A stretch of 64,000 nt of DNA from Agriotes lineatus (Eukaryota; Arthropoda; Insecta; Coleoptera; Elateridae), in NCBI GenBank assembly GCA_940337035.1, contig CALNHX010005872.1, positions 1 to 64,000 of the forward strand. Reading direction: 5' to 3'. Of this stretch, positions 15,371-27,639 are shown in pieces. Under the pieces are notes generated by a model. It saw nothing but the letters and a program-made list of their open reading frames with translations. It had not been told where the DNA came from and ran no database searches. The position numbers and the translations under genes are program-made. Position 1 is the stretch's first letter. Every line of letters begins with the position of its first letter.

Positions 15371-18300
15371 AATAGACAGTAATGGCAGAAAGCTAAACAT
15401 TGTACAGAAACAGCTGTAAACTAATTTTAAATGCATCAGAATGGCAGATCCTGTTTTATAAGTAAACAAAATTGCATGCTAGAGCCTGTAAACGCTCTGG
15501 CGGACGATGTGACACGTTTTGGATATCATTTCGATAGTAGAAACGCTATTAAATTTTTTTTTAGGTAACGCTATTTCGGTGTTTGAATGCGACTTCGTAA
15601 TGTCCTCAAAATGCTACTAGCAGTACGTAACATATTATAATTAATAGACAGTAATTGAGAATGCTAAACATTGTACAGAAACAACTGTAAAATAATTTTA
15701 AATGCATCAGAATGGCACCTACTGTTTTAATAGTAGACAAAATGGCATGCTAGAGCCAGTAAACCCTCTGGCGGACGATTTGACACGTTTTGGATATCTT
15801 GTCGATAGTAGAAACGCTGTAAAATTTTTTTTTAGTAAAGCTATTTCGGTGTTTGAATGCGACTTCTTAATGGCCTCAAAATGCTACTAGCGGTACGTAA
15901 CATATTATAATTAATAGACAGTTATTGCAGAATACTAAACATTGTACAGAAACAACTGTAAAATAATTTTAAATGCATCAGAATTGCACCTACTGTTTTA
16001 TAAGTAGACAAAATTGCATGCTAGAGCCTGTAAACGTCCTGGCGGACGATTTGACACGTTTTGGATATTATTTCGATAGTAGAAACGCTATTTCGGTGTT
16101 TGAATGCGATTTCTTAATGGCCTCAAAATGCTACTAGCGGTACGTAACATATTCTAATAAATAGACAGTAATTGCAGAATGCTAAACATTGTACAGAAAC
16201 AGCTGTAAACTAATTTTAAATGCATCAGAATGGCACCTGCTGTTTTATAAGTAGACAAAATTGCATGCTAGAGCCTGTAAACGTTCTGCCGGACGTTTTG
16301 ACACTTTTTGGATATCATTTCGATAGTAGAAACGCTTTTAAATTTTTTTTTAGTAACGCTATTTCGGTGATTGAATGCTACTTCTTAATGGCTGCAAAAT
16401 ATTACTAGCAGTACGTAACATATTATAATTAATAGACAGTAATGGCAGAAAGCTAAACATTGTACAGAAACAGCTGTAAACTAATTTTAAATGCATCAGA
16501 ATGGCAGATCCTGTTTTATAAGTAGACAAAATTGCATGCTAGAGCCTGTAAACGCTCTGGCGGACGATGTGACACGTTTTGGATATCATTTCGATAGTAG
16601 AAAAGCTATTAAATTTTTTTTTAGGTACGCTATTTCGGTGATTGAATGCGACTTCTTAATGGCCTCAAAATGCTACTAGCAGTATGTAACATATTCTAAT
16701 TAATAGACAGTAATTGCAAAATGCTAAACATTGTACAGAAACAGCTGTAAACTAATTTTAAATGCATCAGAATGGCACCTGCTGTTTTATAAGTAGACAA
16801 AATTGCATGCTAGAGCCTGTAAACGCCCTGGCGGACGATTTGACACGTTTTGGATATCATTTCGATAGTAGAAACGCTATTAAATTTTTTTTTAGGTACG
16901 CTATTTCGGTGATTGAATGCGACTTCTTAATGGCCTCAAAATGCTACTAGCAGTATGTAACATATTCTAATTAATAGACAGTAATTGCAAAATGCTAAAC
17001 ATTGTACAGAAACAGCTGTAAACTAATTTTAAATGCATCAGAATGGCAGATCCTGTTTTATAAGTAGACAAAATTGCATGCTAGAGCCTGTAAACGCCCT
17101 GGCGGACGATTTGACACGTTTTGGATATCATTTCGATAGTAGAAACGCTTTAAAAAAATTTTTAAGTAACGCTATTTCGGTGATTGAATGCTACTTCTTA
17201 ATGGCTGCAAAATATTACTAGCAGTACGTAACATATTATAATTAATAGACAGTAATGGCAGAAAGCTAAACATTGTACAGAAACAGCTGTAAACTAATTT
17301 TAAATGCATCAGAATGGCAGATCCTGTTTTATAAGTAAACAAAATTGCATGCTAGAGCCTGTAAACGCTCTGGCGGACGATGTGACACGTTTTGGATATC
17401 ATTTCGATAGTAGAAACGCTATTAAATTTTTTTTTAGGTAACGCTATTTCGGTGTTTGAATGCGACTTCGTAATGTCCTCAAAATGCTACTAGCAGTACG
17501 TAACATATTATAATTAATAGACAGTAATTGAGAATGCTAAACATTGTACAGAAACAACTGTAAAATAATTTTAAATGCATCAGAATGGCACCTACTGTTT
17601 TAATAGTAGACAAAATGGCATGCTAGAGCCAGTAAACCCTCTGGCGGACGATTTGACACGTTTTGGATATCTTGTCGATAGTAGAAACGCTGTAAAATTT
17701 TTTTTTAGTAAAGCTATTTCGGTGTTTGAATGCGACTTCTTAATGGCCTCAAAATGCTACTAGCGGTACGTAACATATTATAATTAATAGACAGTTATTG
17801 CAGAATACTAAACATTGTACAGAAACAACTGTAAAATAATTTTAAATGCATCAGAATTGCACCTACTGTTTTATAAGTAGACAAAATTGCATGCTAGAGC
17901 CTGTAAACGTCCTGGCGGACGATTTGACACGTTTTGGATATTATTTCGATAGTAGAAACGCTATTTCGGTGTTTGAATGCGATTTCTTAATGGCCTCAAA
18001 ATGCTACTAGCGGTACGTAACATATTCTAATAAATAGACAGTAATTGCAGAATGCTAAACATTGTACAGAAACAGCTGTAAACTAATTTTAAATGCATCA
18101 GAATGGCACCTGCTGTTTTATAAGTAGACAAAATTGCATGCTAGAGCCTGTAAACGTTCTGCCGGACGTTTTGACACTTTTTGGATATCATTTCGATAGT
18201 AGAAACGCTTTTAAATTTTTTTTTAGTAACGCTATTTCGGTGATTGAATGCTACTTCTTAATGGCTGCAAAATATTACTAGCAGTACGTAACATATTATA

Positions 18301-18751
18301 ATTAATAGACAGTAATGGCAGAAAGCTAAACATTGTACAGAAACAGCTGTAAACTAATTTTAAATGCATCAGAATGGCAGATCCTGTTTTATAAGTAGAC
18401 AAAATTGCATGCTAGAGCCTGTAAACGCTCTGGCGGACGATGTGACACGTTTTGGATATCATTTCGATAGTAGAAAAGCTATTAAATTTTTTTTTAGGTA
18501 CGCTATTTCGGTGATTGAATGCGACTTCTTAATGGCCTCAAAATGCTACTAGCAGTATGTAACATATTCTAATTAATAGACAGTAATTGCAAAATGCTAA
18601 ACATTGTACAGAAACAGCTGTAAACTAATTTTAAATGCATCAGAATGGCACCTGCTGTTTTATAAGTAGACAAAATTGCATGCTAGAGCCTGTAAACGCC
18701 CTGGCGGACGATTTGACACGTTTTGGATATCATTTCGATAGTAGAAACGCT
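15371..18751 (+). repeat. 1,873-bp spaced satellite 1 higher-order repeat
   Basis: About 1.5 kb (15371-16878) recurs at an offset of exactly 1,873 bp (17244-18751). Shared rare variants include AAGTAAACAAAATT (15431/17304), TAATGTCCTCAAAATG, AATTGAGAATGC and AGAAAAGCTATTAAA (16491/18364). The offset equals six 271-bp monomers plus one 247-bp monomer. Confidence 0.85.
15973..16219 (+). repeat. 247-bp satellite 1 deletion variant (representative)
   Basis: This subtype lacks 24 bp of the central A/T tract, so GAAACGCT runs directly into ATTTCGGTG. The deletion lies between two AACGCT copies, which fits slippage or recombination between short direct repeats. It is marked by AGAATTGCACCTACTG and TTGGATATTATTTCG. 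Other copies begin at about 5736, 10052, 12745, 17846, 23729, 29070, 30671, 32273 and near 36.86 kb. The 24-bp loss keeps the small reading frame open (54 codons). Confidence 0.9.
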
Positions 18752-19443
18752 TTAAAAAAAATTTTAAGTAACGCTATTTCGGTGATTGAATGCTACTTCT
18801 TAATGGCTGCAAAATATTACTAGCAGTACGTAACATATTATAATTAATAGACAGTAATGGCAGAAAGCTAAACATTGTACAGAAACAGCTGTAAACTAAT
18901 TTTAAATGTATCAGAATGGCAGATCCTCTTTTATAAGTAGACAAAATTGCATGCTAGAGCCTGTAAACGCTCTGGCGGACGATGTGACACGTTTTGGATA
19001 TCATTTCGATAGTAGAAACGCTATTAAATTTTTTTTTAGGTACGCTATTTCGGTGATTGAATGCGACTTCTTAATGGCCTCAAAATGCTACTAGCAGTAT
19101 GTAACATATTCTAATTAATAGACAATAATTGCAAAATGCTAAACATTGTACAGAAACAGCTGTAAACTAATTTTAAATGCATCAGAATGGCACCTGCTGT
19201 TTTATAAGTAGACAAAATTGCATGCTAGAGCCTGTAAACGCCCTGGCGGACGATTTGACACGTTTTGGATATCATTTCGATAGTAGAAACGCTTTTAAAT
19301 TTTTTTTTAGTAACGCTATTTCGGTGATTGAATGCTACTTCTTAATGGCTGCAAAATATTACTAGCAGTACGTAACATATTATAATTAATAGACAGTAAT
19401 GGCAGAAAGCTAAACATTGTACAGAAACAGCTGTAAACTAATT

Positions 19444-19474
19444 GAGGACCCTGCTGCAAGAAGGATGCAGCTCC
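19444..19474 (+). repeat. Left TIR of transposon copy 1
   Basis: 31-bp terminal inverted repeat sharing GAGGA, GCAAGAAGGA and GCAGCTCC with the inverted right end. The mismatches are at positions 6-8, 12 and 23 of the repeat. Confidence 0.9.
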
Positions 19475-19714
19475 GAAAATAAAACTTTTGAGAAAAACGG
19501 AAAAAACGTTATGCAAGTGTAACTGTAAAACATACCAAAATTTTGTTTGTTGATAATGTAGCTCTAATGTTAAGAGTTTGAAATTCCGTACAATTCTGAA
19601 AAAATATATTTAGGGAGGGGGGCATCATAATGTTTTTTTGTGGAGCTACATCTTTCTTGCACCAAAAAATCAAAACACTGCTAAAGAAACACATGAAAGA
19701 TCTGCAAAATAAAC

Positions 19715-19720
19715 TTTATT
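19715..19720 (-). promoter_or_regulatory. AATAAA polyadenylation signal, transposase copy 1
   Basis: The minus strand reads AATAAA about 45 nt downstream of the transposase stop codon, a normal place for a polyadenylation signal. Motif and position only. Confidence 0.5.
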
Positions 19721-19763
19721 TCTAAAATAAATATTCTTACTGTTACATAACTAATAGTGTAGG

Positions 19764-21756
19764 TTACATGTCATTGTTTTCTTCATCATCGGTCATTTCG
19801 GTATCGGTATTGTCCTGCATGTTTAGATTTGTAAGGCTTTCATAATAAATTAAATCGTTTTTCGGGACATACTGGTTGGCTAATAGCATGACATTGTCGT
19901 ACTTAAGTTTTTTTAGTGGCAACTGGTCAGTATACAGTAGTTCTGGCTGAGCATGCAAATCAAAATTATGTTTTTGTATGTTGAAAGTGCTATAGATCGG
20001 CGTTTTAGAAGTTTCGCTACACTGTATTCCAGCATTCTGATTCTCATATAAAATAAGCTTATACTTGCTTATAGCAAACTTCTGTCGATGCTGGTTTACT
20101 ACTGTCTTCTTAAAATGAGGTTTCAAAAGATTCACAAAGTCAAAAATCATATTTTGGGATACAGGGATAACCCGAAACTGTTTGCCGCTATTGCCGTAGT
20201 GCTTCATGTATTCCTGAGGAATGAATATACGTTCAACTTTACGCAAAGCCTTTTCTACTACCCCAAAAGACCTATCGCAGGGCAAAAATGAGTGTCCTGG
20301 TTCGGGATAACGATGAAGTATTGTCTCGAATCGTCCAGCTTTTACCAAAGTAAATAAATATTGCACTAGGCTGCTATTCTTGTTTTGAGCAGCGCAGTTG
20401 TCCGAAAATAAGTACAGCACTTTTACATCTTTAGGTATAATGTTTTCAAAATAGTGATGAAAAAAGCTTATAGTCTCATTTGGTGTTTTCCTTCCTGTAA
20501 TCTCATCGTACATAAAAAAATGTGAGATTCCCGTTTTTCCGGAGTATATACAAAAGTTGTAAACCCATAACTGTCTCAGATAAAATGCATCCCCAGAAGG
20601 TACTTTTGGCAAAGGCGCGTCTTGTTGGTGGTCAAAACATAGCACTTCAACCTCGGAATTATTTCTTGCCTCTTCGCATTTTTGCTTTAGGTCTTCAAAG
20701 AACACTTCAGCTTTGGATAAATGCAAGTTTTTATTAAATTTTATCGGGGAAAGTTCTTCTTCAGAAAGTGGTAATTTTAATTTAATTTCAAGCTCATCGC
20801 ATAGTTTGCATGTATCAGATCTTGGACTTCCAAATGAAATATTGAAATTCGCTTTGAAATATCTGAAGTAAAAATCGTACGTGATTTTTGGGCGAAATAG
20901 ATGTTTTTTGTCTTTTACGCCATATATTTCGAACATTTCTTTCTCGTATTTTTCTAAATATAATTCGTATAACTTCTTTATATTTAATTCAGGTGATAGA
21001 TACATTTTTTTATTCTTCTGACGGCTATAGTGAGAGGATCTTCTTGGAAAACTACGAATATGAGAGTCAACCTGTTCCACTATTTCCGGAGGTATAGAGT
21101 TAGGCCTATTATGGTGTTTTCCGCGACCATCGGTGGGAGATGTAACGCTTTCCTTTTTGAAGTGCGCTGCCAGACGGTCAACTCTCTTGGAAGATATACC
21201 ATGAATTGCACAGAAGGCTTTCTTGCATACTCTACTACACTTCCTCCCAATGCGTATCTAAGATCAATAATGGCATTAAATAAAATATTATTTTAAAGAT
21301 AAAAGTAAGACTTACAGTGTAGTTGTGAGAAACTGTCCGGTCTCGACCATTTCCTGATTTGGGGCGTTTACGGGCAACTGCAGAAGTACCTATTAACCCG
21401 CAAAGATGAGTATCCTGCATCTGTTTTTCCCCGATTTTGTTAAAACTTGCTAAAACCGCTTTTCTATCTTCTTCATTGACCTTCTCGAAACATTTAAATT
21501 TACATTTGCAATCATTTCCAGTCACTCTAGGGCCCCTTATTTTATTTGCTGTACTACGATGTTCCTTTCCACTGGCTAACATTTTCTTTCTACGGTTTCG
21601 CGCCCACTGGGATTTATTTACCGACTTTCTTTTCTGCTTAACCTCAAAATCTTTGCCGTCATCTGTACTACTATCATGTATATCAGTTTCTGCCACATAT
21701 TCGTCACTAGAACCGCCACTATATGGTTCAGATTCACTATCCATTTCTTGCTCCAT
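19764..21756 (-). CDS. Two-exon transposase, copy 1 (644 codons)
   Basis: Exon 1 is 21316-21756 (147 codons from ATG). A 58-nt intron (21258-21315) has donor GTAAGT and acceptor TTAG, and exon 2 is 19764-21257 (497 codons plus stop). The splice is phase 0 and joins the frames exactly. Exon 1 has an acidic N-terminus, a basic stretch (QKRKS...RNRRKKM) and a cysteine cluster (CKCKFKC). Exon 2 opens with more cysteines (RKCSRVCKKAFC), which suggests a zinc-binding DNA-recognition region, and continues to CKLC. An RNase H-like core follows, with candidate acidic residues in LCFDHQQ (about 356), FSDNCAAQNKN (about 433) and PCDRSFGVVEK (about 475 or 482). This resembles transposase-derived proteins common in insect genomes (I believe the DUF7869 type). 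The tail is acidic. There is no premature stop, so the copy may be functional. The exact superfamily is uncertain. Confidence 0.88.
21258..21315 (-). other. 58-nt intron of transposase, copy 1
   Basis: GT-AG intron on the minus strand (donor ACT|GTAAGT, acceptor GATCTTAG|ATACGC). Retaining it would extend exon 1 only 26 codons to a stop. Removing it joins exon 1 in frame to 59 codons upstream of the GTG that would otherwise appear to start exon 2. Those codons contain the cysteine-rich segment expected of the family. Confidence 0.85.
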
Positions 21757-22063
21757 GACACACTATTATAAACAGTTAAGAATACAAAAACACTGCATTC
21801 AACGACAGCAAAACTGAAACGTGCTACACCAACTACTTGCATGCTACTTGCCGGCTGTCAAAACAATATGAAACGCACGTTTGATGCAAGAGAGAGGTAG
21901 CTCCGGGAGTTGTATCTTTATTGCACCAAACGCTATAAGATGCATCTCCTATTTTGATAAGTTAAGGTAGGGCGGTGATCGGATCTGCGTCGTTCTTGCA
22001 CCAAATTATAGCAAATGCTTCGTAAAACCTGACTAGTGCATAACCTCAACTTTCTAAAAAAAT

Positions 22064-22094
22064 GGAGCTGCGTCCTTCTTGCTGCAAACTCCTC
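22064..22094 (-). repeat. Right TIR of transposon copy 1
   Basis: 31-bp inverted repeat partner of the left end, reading GGAGCTGCGTCCTTCTTGC and ending in ACTCCTC on the plus strand. AATT follows immediately. Confidence 0.9.
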
Positions 22095-25000
22095 AATTTT
22101 AAATGCATCAGAATGGCAGATCCTGTTTTATAAGTAGACAAAATTGCATGCTAGAGCCTGTAAACGCTCTGGCGGACGATGTGACACGTTTTGGATATCA
22201 TTTCGATAGTAGAAACGCTATTAAATTTTTTTTTAGGTACGCTATTTCGGTGATTGGATGCGACTTCTTAATGGCCTCAAAATGCTACTAGCAGTATGTA
22301 ACATATTCTAATTAATAGACAGTAATTGCAAAATGCTAAACATTGTACAGAAACAGCTGTAAACTAATTTTAAATGCATCAGAATGGCACCTGCTGTTTT
22401 ATAAGTAGACAAAATTGCATGCTAGAGCCTGTAAACGCCCTGGCGGACGATTTGACACGTTTTGGATATCATTTCGATAGTAGAAACGCTTTAAAAAAAA
22501 TTTTAAGTAACGCTATTTCGGTGATTGAATGCTACTTCTTAATGGCTGCAAAATATTACTAGCAGTACGTAACATATTATAATTAATAGACAGTAATGGC
22601 AGAAAGCTAAACATTGTACAGAAACAGCTGTAAACTAATTTTAAATGCATCAGAATGGCAGATCCTCTTTTATAAGTAGACAAAATTGCATGCTAGAGCC
22701 TGTAAACGCTCTGGCGGACGATGTGACACGTTTTGGATATCATTTCGATAGTAGAAACGCTATTAAATTTTTTTTTAGGTACGCTATTTCGGTGATTGAA
22801 TGCGACTTCTTAATGGCCTCAAAATGCTACTAGCAGTATGTAACATATTCTAATTAATAGACAGTAATTGCAAAATGCTAAACATTGTACAGAAACAGCT
22901 GTAAACTAATTTTAAATGCATCAGAATGGCAGATCCTGTTTTATAAGTAGACAAAATTGCATGCTAGAGCCTGTAAACGCCCTGGCGGACGATTTGACAC
23001 GTTTTGGATATCATTTCGATAGTAGAAACGCTTTAAAAAAATTTTTAAGTAACGCTATTTCGGTGATTGAATGCTACTTCTTAATGGCTGCAAAATATTA
23101 CTAGCAGTACGTAACATATTATAATTAATAGACAGTAATGGCAGAAAGCTAAACATTGTACAGAAACAGCTGTAAACTAATTTTAAATGCATCAGAATGG
23201 CAGATCCTGTTTTATAAGTAAACAAAATTGCATGCTAGAGCCTGTAAACGCTCTGGCGGACGATGTGACACGTTTTGGATATCATTTCGATAGTAGAAAC
23301 GCTATTAAATTTTTTTTTAGGTAACGCTATTTCGGTGTTTGAATGCGACTTCGTAATGTCCTCAAAATGCTACTAGCAGTACGTAACATATTATAATTAA
23401 TAGACAGTAATTGAGAATGCTAAACATTGTACAGAAACAACTGTAAAATAATTTTAAATGCATCAGAATGGCACCTACTGTTTTAATAGTAGACAAAATG
23501 GCATGCTAGAGCCAGTAAACCCTCTGGCGGACGATTTGACACGTTTTGGATATCTTGTCGATAGTAGAAACGCTGTAAAATTTTTTTTTAGTAAAGCTAT
23601 TTCGGTGTTTGAATGCGACTTCTTAATGGCCTCAAAATGCTACTAGCGGTACGTAACATATTATAATTAATAGACAGTTATTGCAGAATACTAAACATTG
23701 TACAGAAACAACTGTAAAATAATTTTAAATGCATCAGAATTGCACCTACTGTTTTATAAGTAGACAAAATTGCATGCTAGAGCCTGTAAACGTCCTGGCG
23801 GACGATTTGACACGTTTTGGATATTATTTCGATAGTAGAAACGCTATTTCGGTGTTTGAATGCGATTTCTTAATGGCCTCAAAATGCTACTAGCGGTACG
23901 TAACATATTCTAATAAATAGACAGTAATTGCAGAATGCTAAACATTGTACAGAAACAGCTGTAAACTAATTTTAAATGCATCAGAATGGCACCTGCTGTT
24001 TTATAAGTAGACAAAATTGCATGCTAGAGCCTGTAAACGTTCTGCCGGACGTTTTGACACTTTTTGGATATCATTTCGATAGTAGAAACGCTTTTAAATT
24101 TTTTTTTAGTAACGCTATTTCGGTGATTGAATGCTACTTCTTAATGGCTGCAAAATATTACTAGCAGTACGTAACATATTATAATTAATAGACAGTAATG
24201 GCAGAAAGCTAAACATTGTACAGAAACAGCTGTAAACTAATTTTAAATGCATCAGAATGGCAGATCCTGTTTTATAAGTAGACAAAATTGCATGCTAGAG
24301 CCTGTAAACGCTCTGGCGGACGATGTGACACGTTTTGGATATCATTTCGATAGTAGAAAAGCTATTAAATTTTTTTTTAGGTACGCTATTTCGGTGATTG
24401 AATGCGACTTCTTAATGGCCTCAAAATGCTACTAGCAGTATGTAACATATTCTAATTAATAGACAGTAATTGCAAAATGCTAAACATTGTACAGAAACAG
24501 CTGTAAACTAATTTTAAATGCATCAGAATGGCACCTGCTGTTTTATAAGTAGACAAAATTGCATGCTAGAGCCTGTAAACGCCCTGGCGGACGATTTGAC
24601 ACGTTTTGGATATCATTTCGATAGTAGAAACGCTTTAAAAAAAATTTTAAGTAACGCTATTTCGGTGATTGAATGCTACTTCTTAATGGCTGCAAAATAT
24701 TACTAGCAGTACGTAACATATTATAATTAATAGACAGTAATGGCAGAAAGCTAAACATTGTACAGAAACAGCTGTAAACTAATTTTAAATGTATCAGAAT
24801 GGCAGATCCTCTTTTATAAGTAGACAAAATTGCATGCTAGAGCCTGTAAACGCTCTGGCGGACGATGTGACACGTTTTGGATATCATTTCGATAGTAGAA
24901 ACGCTATTAAATTTTTTTTTAGGTACGCTATTTCGGTGATTGAATGCGACTTCTTAATGGCCTCAAAATGCTACTAGCAGTATGTAACATATTCTAATTA

Positions 25001-25326
25001 ATAGACAATAATTGCAAAATGCTAAACATTGTACAGAAACAGCTGTAAACTAATTTTAAATGCATCAGAATGGCACCTGCTGTTTTATAAGTAGACAAAA
25101 TTGCATGCTAGAGCCTGTAAACGCCCTGGCGGACGATTTGACACGTTTTGGATATCATTTCGATAGTAGAAACGCTTTTAAATTTTTTTTTAGTAACGCT
25201 ATTTCGGTGATTGAATGCTACTTCTTAATGGCTGCAAAATATTACTAGCAGTACGTAACATATTATAATTAATAGACAGTAATGGCAGAAAGCTAAACAT
25301 TGTACAGAAACAGCTGTAAACTAATT
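22095..25326 (+). repeat. Satellite 1 array, block B
   Basis: Twelve head-to-tail satellite monomers (eleven of 271 bp and the 247-bp variant at 23729) between the two transposon copies. From about 22.72 kb the block repeats the monomer order found between 16.84 kb and the first transposon. No other feature seen. Confidence 0.97.
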
Positions 25327-25597
25327 GAGGACCCTGCTGCAAGAAGGATGCAGCTCCGAAAATAAAACTTTTGAGAAAAACGGAAAAAACGTTATGCAAG
25401 TGTAACTGTAAAACATACCAAAATTTTGTTTGTTGATAATGTAGCTCTAATGTTAAGAGTTTGAAATTCCGTACAATTCTGAAAAAATATATTTAGGGAG
25501 GGGGGCATCATAATGTTTTTTTGTGGAGCTACATCTTTCTTGCACCAAAAAATCAAAACACTGCTAAAGAAACACATGAAAGATCTGCAAAATAAAC

Positions 25598-25603
25598 TTT
25601 ATT
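25598..25603 (-). promoter_or_regulatory. AATAAA polyadenylation signal, transposase copy 2
   Basis: Copy of the motif at 19715-19720, about 45 nt after the stop codon of the second transposase gene. Confidence 0.5.
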
Positions 25604-25646
25604 TCTAAAATAAATATTCTTACTGTTACATAACTAATAGTGTAGG

Positions 25647-27639
25647 TTACATGTCATTGTTTTCTTCATCATCGGTCATTTCGGTATCGGTATTGTCCTG
25701 CATGTTTAGATTTGTAAGGCTTTCATAATAAATTAAATCGTTTTTCGGGACATACTGGTTGGCTAATAGCATGACATTGTCGTACTTAAGTTTTTTTAGT
25801 GGCAACTGGTCAGTATACAGTAGTTCTGGCTGAGCATGCAAATCAAAATTATGTTTTTGTATGTTGAAAGTGCTATAGATCGGCGTTTTAGAAGTTTCGC
25901 TACACTGTATTCCAGCATTCTGATTCTCATATAAAATAAGCTTATACTTGCTTATAGCAAACTTCTGTCGATGCTGGTTTACTACTGTCTTCTTAAAATG
26001 AGGTTTCAAAAGATTCACAAAGTCAAAAATCATATTTTGGGATACAGGGATAACCCGAAACTGTTTGCCGCTATTGCCGTAGTGCTTCATGTATTCCTGA
26101 GGAATGAATATACGTTCAACTTTACGCAAAGCCTTTTCTACTACCCCAAAAGACCTATCGCAGGGCAAAAATGAGTGTCCTGGTTCGGGATAACGATGAA
26201 GTATTGTCTCGAATCGTCCAGCTTTTACCAAAGTAAATAAATATTGCACTAGGCTGCTATTCTTGTTTTGAGCAGCGCAGTTGTCCGAAAATAAGTACAG
26301 CACTTTTACATCTTTAGGTATAATGTTTTCAAAATAGTGATGAAAAAAGCTTATAGTCTCATTTGGTGTTTTCCTTCCTGTAATCTCATCGTACATAAAA
26401 AAATGTGAGATTCCCGTTTTTCCGGAGTATATACAAAAGTTGTAAACCCATAACTGTCTCAGATAAAATGCATCCCCAGAAGGTACTTTTGGCAAAGGCG
26501 CGTTTTGTTGGTGGTCAAAACATAGCACTTCAACCTCGGAATTATTTCTTGCCTCTTCGCATTTTTGCTTTAGGTCTTCAAAGAACACTTCAGCTTTGGA
26601 TAAATGCAAGTTTTTATTAAATTTTATCGGGGAAAGTTCTTCTTCAGAAAGTGGTAATTTTAATTTAATTTCAAGCTCATCGCATAGTTTGCATGTATCA
26701 GATCTTGGACTTCCAAATGAAATATTGAAATTCGCTTTGAAATATCTGAAGTAAAAATCGTACGTGATTTTTGGGCGAAATAGATGTTTTTTGTCTTTTA
26801 CGCCATATATTTCGAACATTTCTTTCTCGTATTTTTCTAAATATAATTCGTATAACTTCTTTATATTTAATTCAGGTGATAGATACATTTTTTTATTCTT
26901 CTGACGGCTATAGTGAGAGGATCTTCTTGGAAAACTACGAATATGAGAGTCAACCTGTTCCACTATTTCCGGAGGTATAGAGTTAGGCCTATTATGGTGT
27001 TTTCCGCGACCATCGGTGGGAGATGTAACGCTTTCCTTTTTGAAGTGCGCTGCCAGACGGTCAACTCTCTTGGAAGATATACCATGAATTGCACAGAAGG
27101 CTTTCTTGCATACTCTACTACACTTCCTCCCAATGCGTATCTAAGATCAATAATGGCATTAAATAAAATATTATTTTAAAGATAAAAGTAAGACTTACAG
27201 TGTAGTTGTGAGAAACTGTCCGGTCTCGACCATTTCCTGATTTGGGGCGTTTACGGGCAACTGCAGAAGTACCTATTAACCCGCAAAGATGAGTATCCTG
27301 CATCTGTTTTTCCCCGATTTTGTTAAAACTTGCTAAAACCGCTTTTCTATCTTCTTCATTGACCTTCTCGAAACATTTAAATTTACATTTGCAATCATTT
27401 CCAGTCACTCTAGGGCCCCTTATTTTATTTGCTGTACTACGATGTTCCTTTCCACTGGCTAACATTTTCTTTCTACGGTTTCGCGCCCACTGGGATTTAT
27501 TTACCGACTTTCTTTTCTGCTTAACCTCAAAATCTTTGCCGTCATCTGTACTACTATCATGTATATCAGTTTCTGCCACATATTCGTCACTAGAACCGCC
27601 ACTATATGGTTCAGATTCACTATCCATTTCTTGCTCCAT
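25647..27639 (-). CDS. Two-exon transposase, copy 2 (644 codons)
   Basis: Exon 1 is 27199-27639, the intron 27141-27198 and exon 2 25647-27140, with the same splice sites and reading frame as copy 1. The only amino-acid change I see is Asp to Asn two residues after the glutamine pair of LCFDHQQ, about residue 359, three residues beyond the first candidate catalytic Asp. The change comes from one C-to-T difference (G-to-A on the coding strand) at 26504. It alters the neighbourhood of the putative active site but not the LCFDHQQ residue itself. Both copies keep full open frames, consistent with very recent duplication. Family notes and uncertainty are as for copy 1. Confidence 0.88.

Larger units (their letters stand above)
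1..19443 (+). repeat. Satellite 1 array, block A (271-bp monomers)
   Basis: Head-to-tail tandem repeats with a 271-bp period, recognised by the recurring landmark AAATGCATCAGAATGGCA and by internal landmarks such as CTGGCGGACGAT, GGATATCATTTCGATAGTAG and ACAGAAACAGCTGTAAACT. About 72 monomers lie here. Subtypes differ at fixed positions: CACCTGCTG, AGATCCTG or CACCTACTG near the start; a central tract of A-rich (TTTAAAAAAAATTTT) or T-rich (ATTAAATTTTTTTT) form; and CAGTAGG, CAGTACG or CAGTATG near the end. Most monomers hold a 62-codon plus-strand reading frame, which I judge incidental. The block ends at the left target duplication of the first DNA transposon. Whether it is centromeric or pericentromeric cannot be told from sequence alone. 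Confidence 0.97.
19444..22094 (-). mobile_element. 2,651-bp TIR DNA transposon, copy 1
   Basis: A complete cut-and-paste element inserted in a satellite 1 monomer. It starts GAGGACCCTGCTGC and ends TTGCTGCAAACTCCTC. The ends are imperfect 31-bp inverted repeats (26 of 31 match by my alignment). AATT is duplicated at 19440-19443 and 22095-22098; the uninterrupted monomer has a single CTAATTTTAAATG here. One spliced transposase gene fills most of the element on the minus strand. Motifs related to the TIR (GCACCAAA-type) recur just inside both ends. A 4-bp duplication and this protein type fit a Sola-like superfamily, but that assignment is from memory and unchecked. Confidence 0.93.

Noticed and set aside
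20088..21296. Plus-strand frames antisense to the transposase (20088-20291, 20522-20737, 20888-21296, 21437-21817 and their copies near 26-27.7 kb)
   Set aside because: They lie opposite a well-supported coding region and show no domain.
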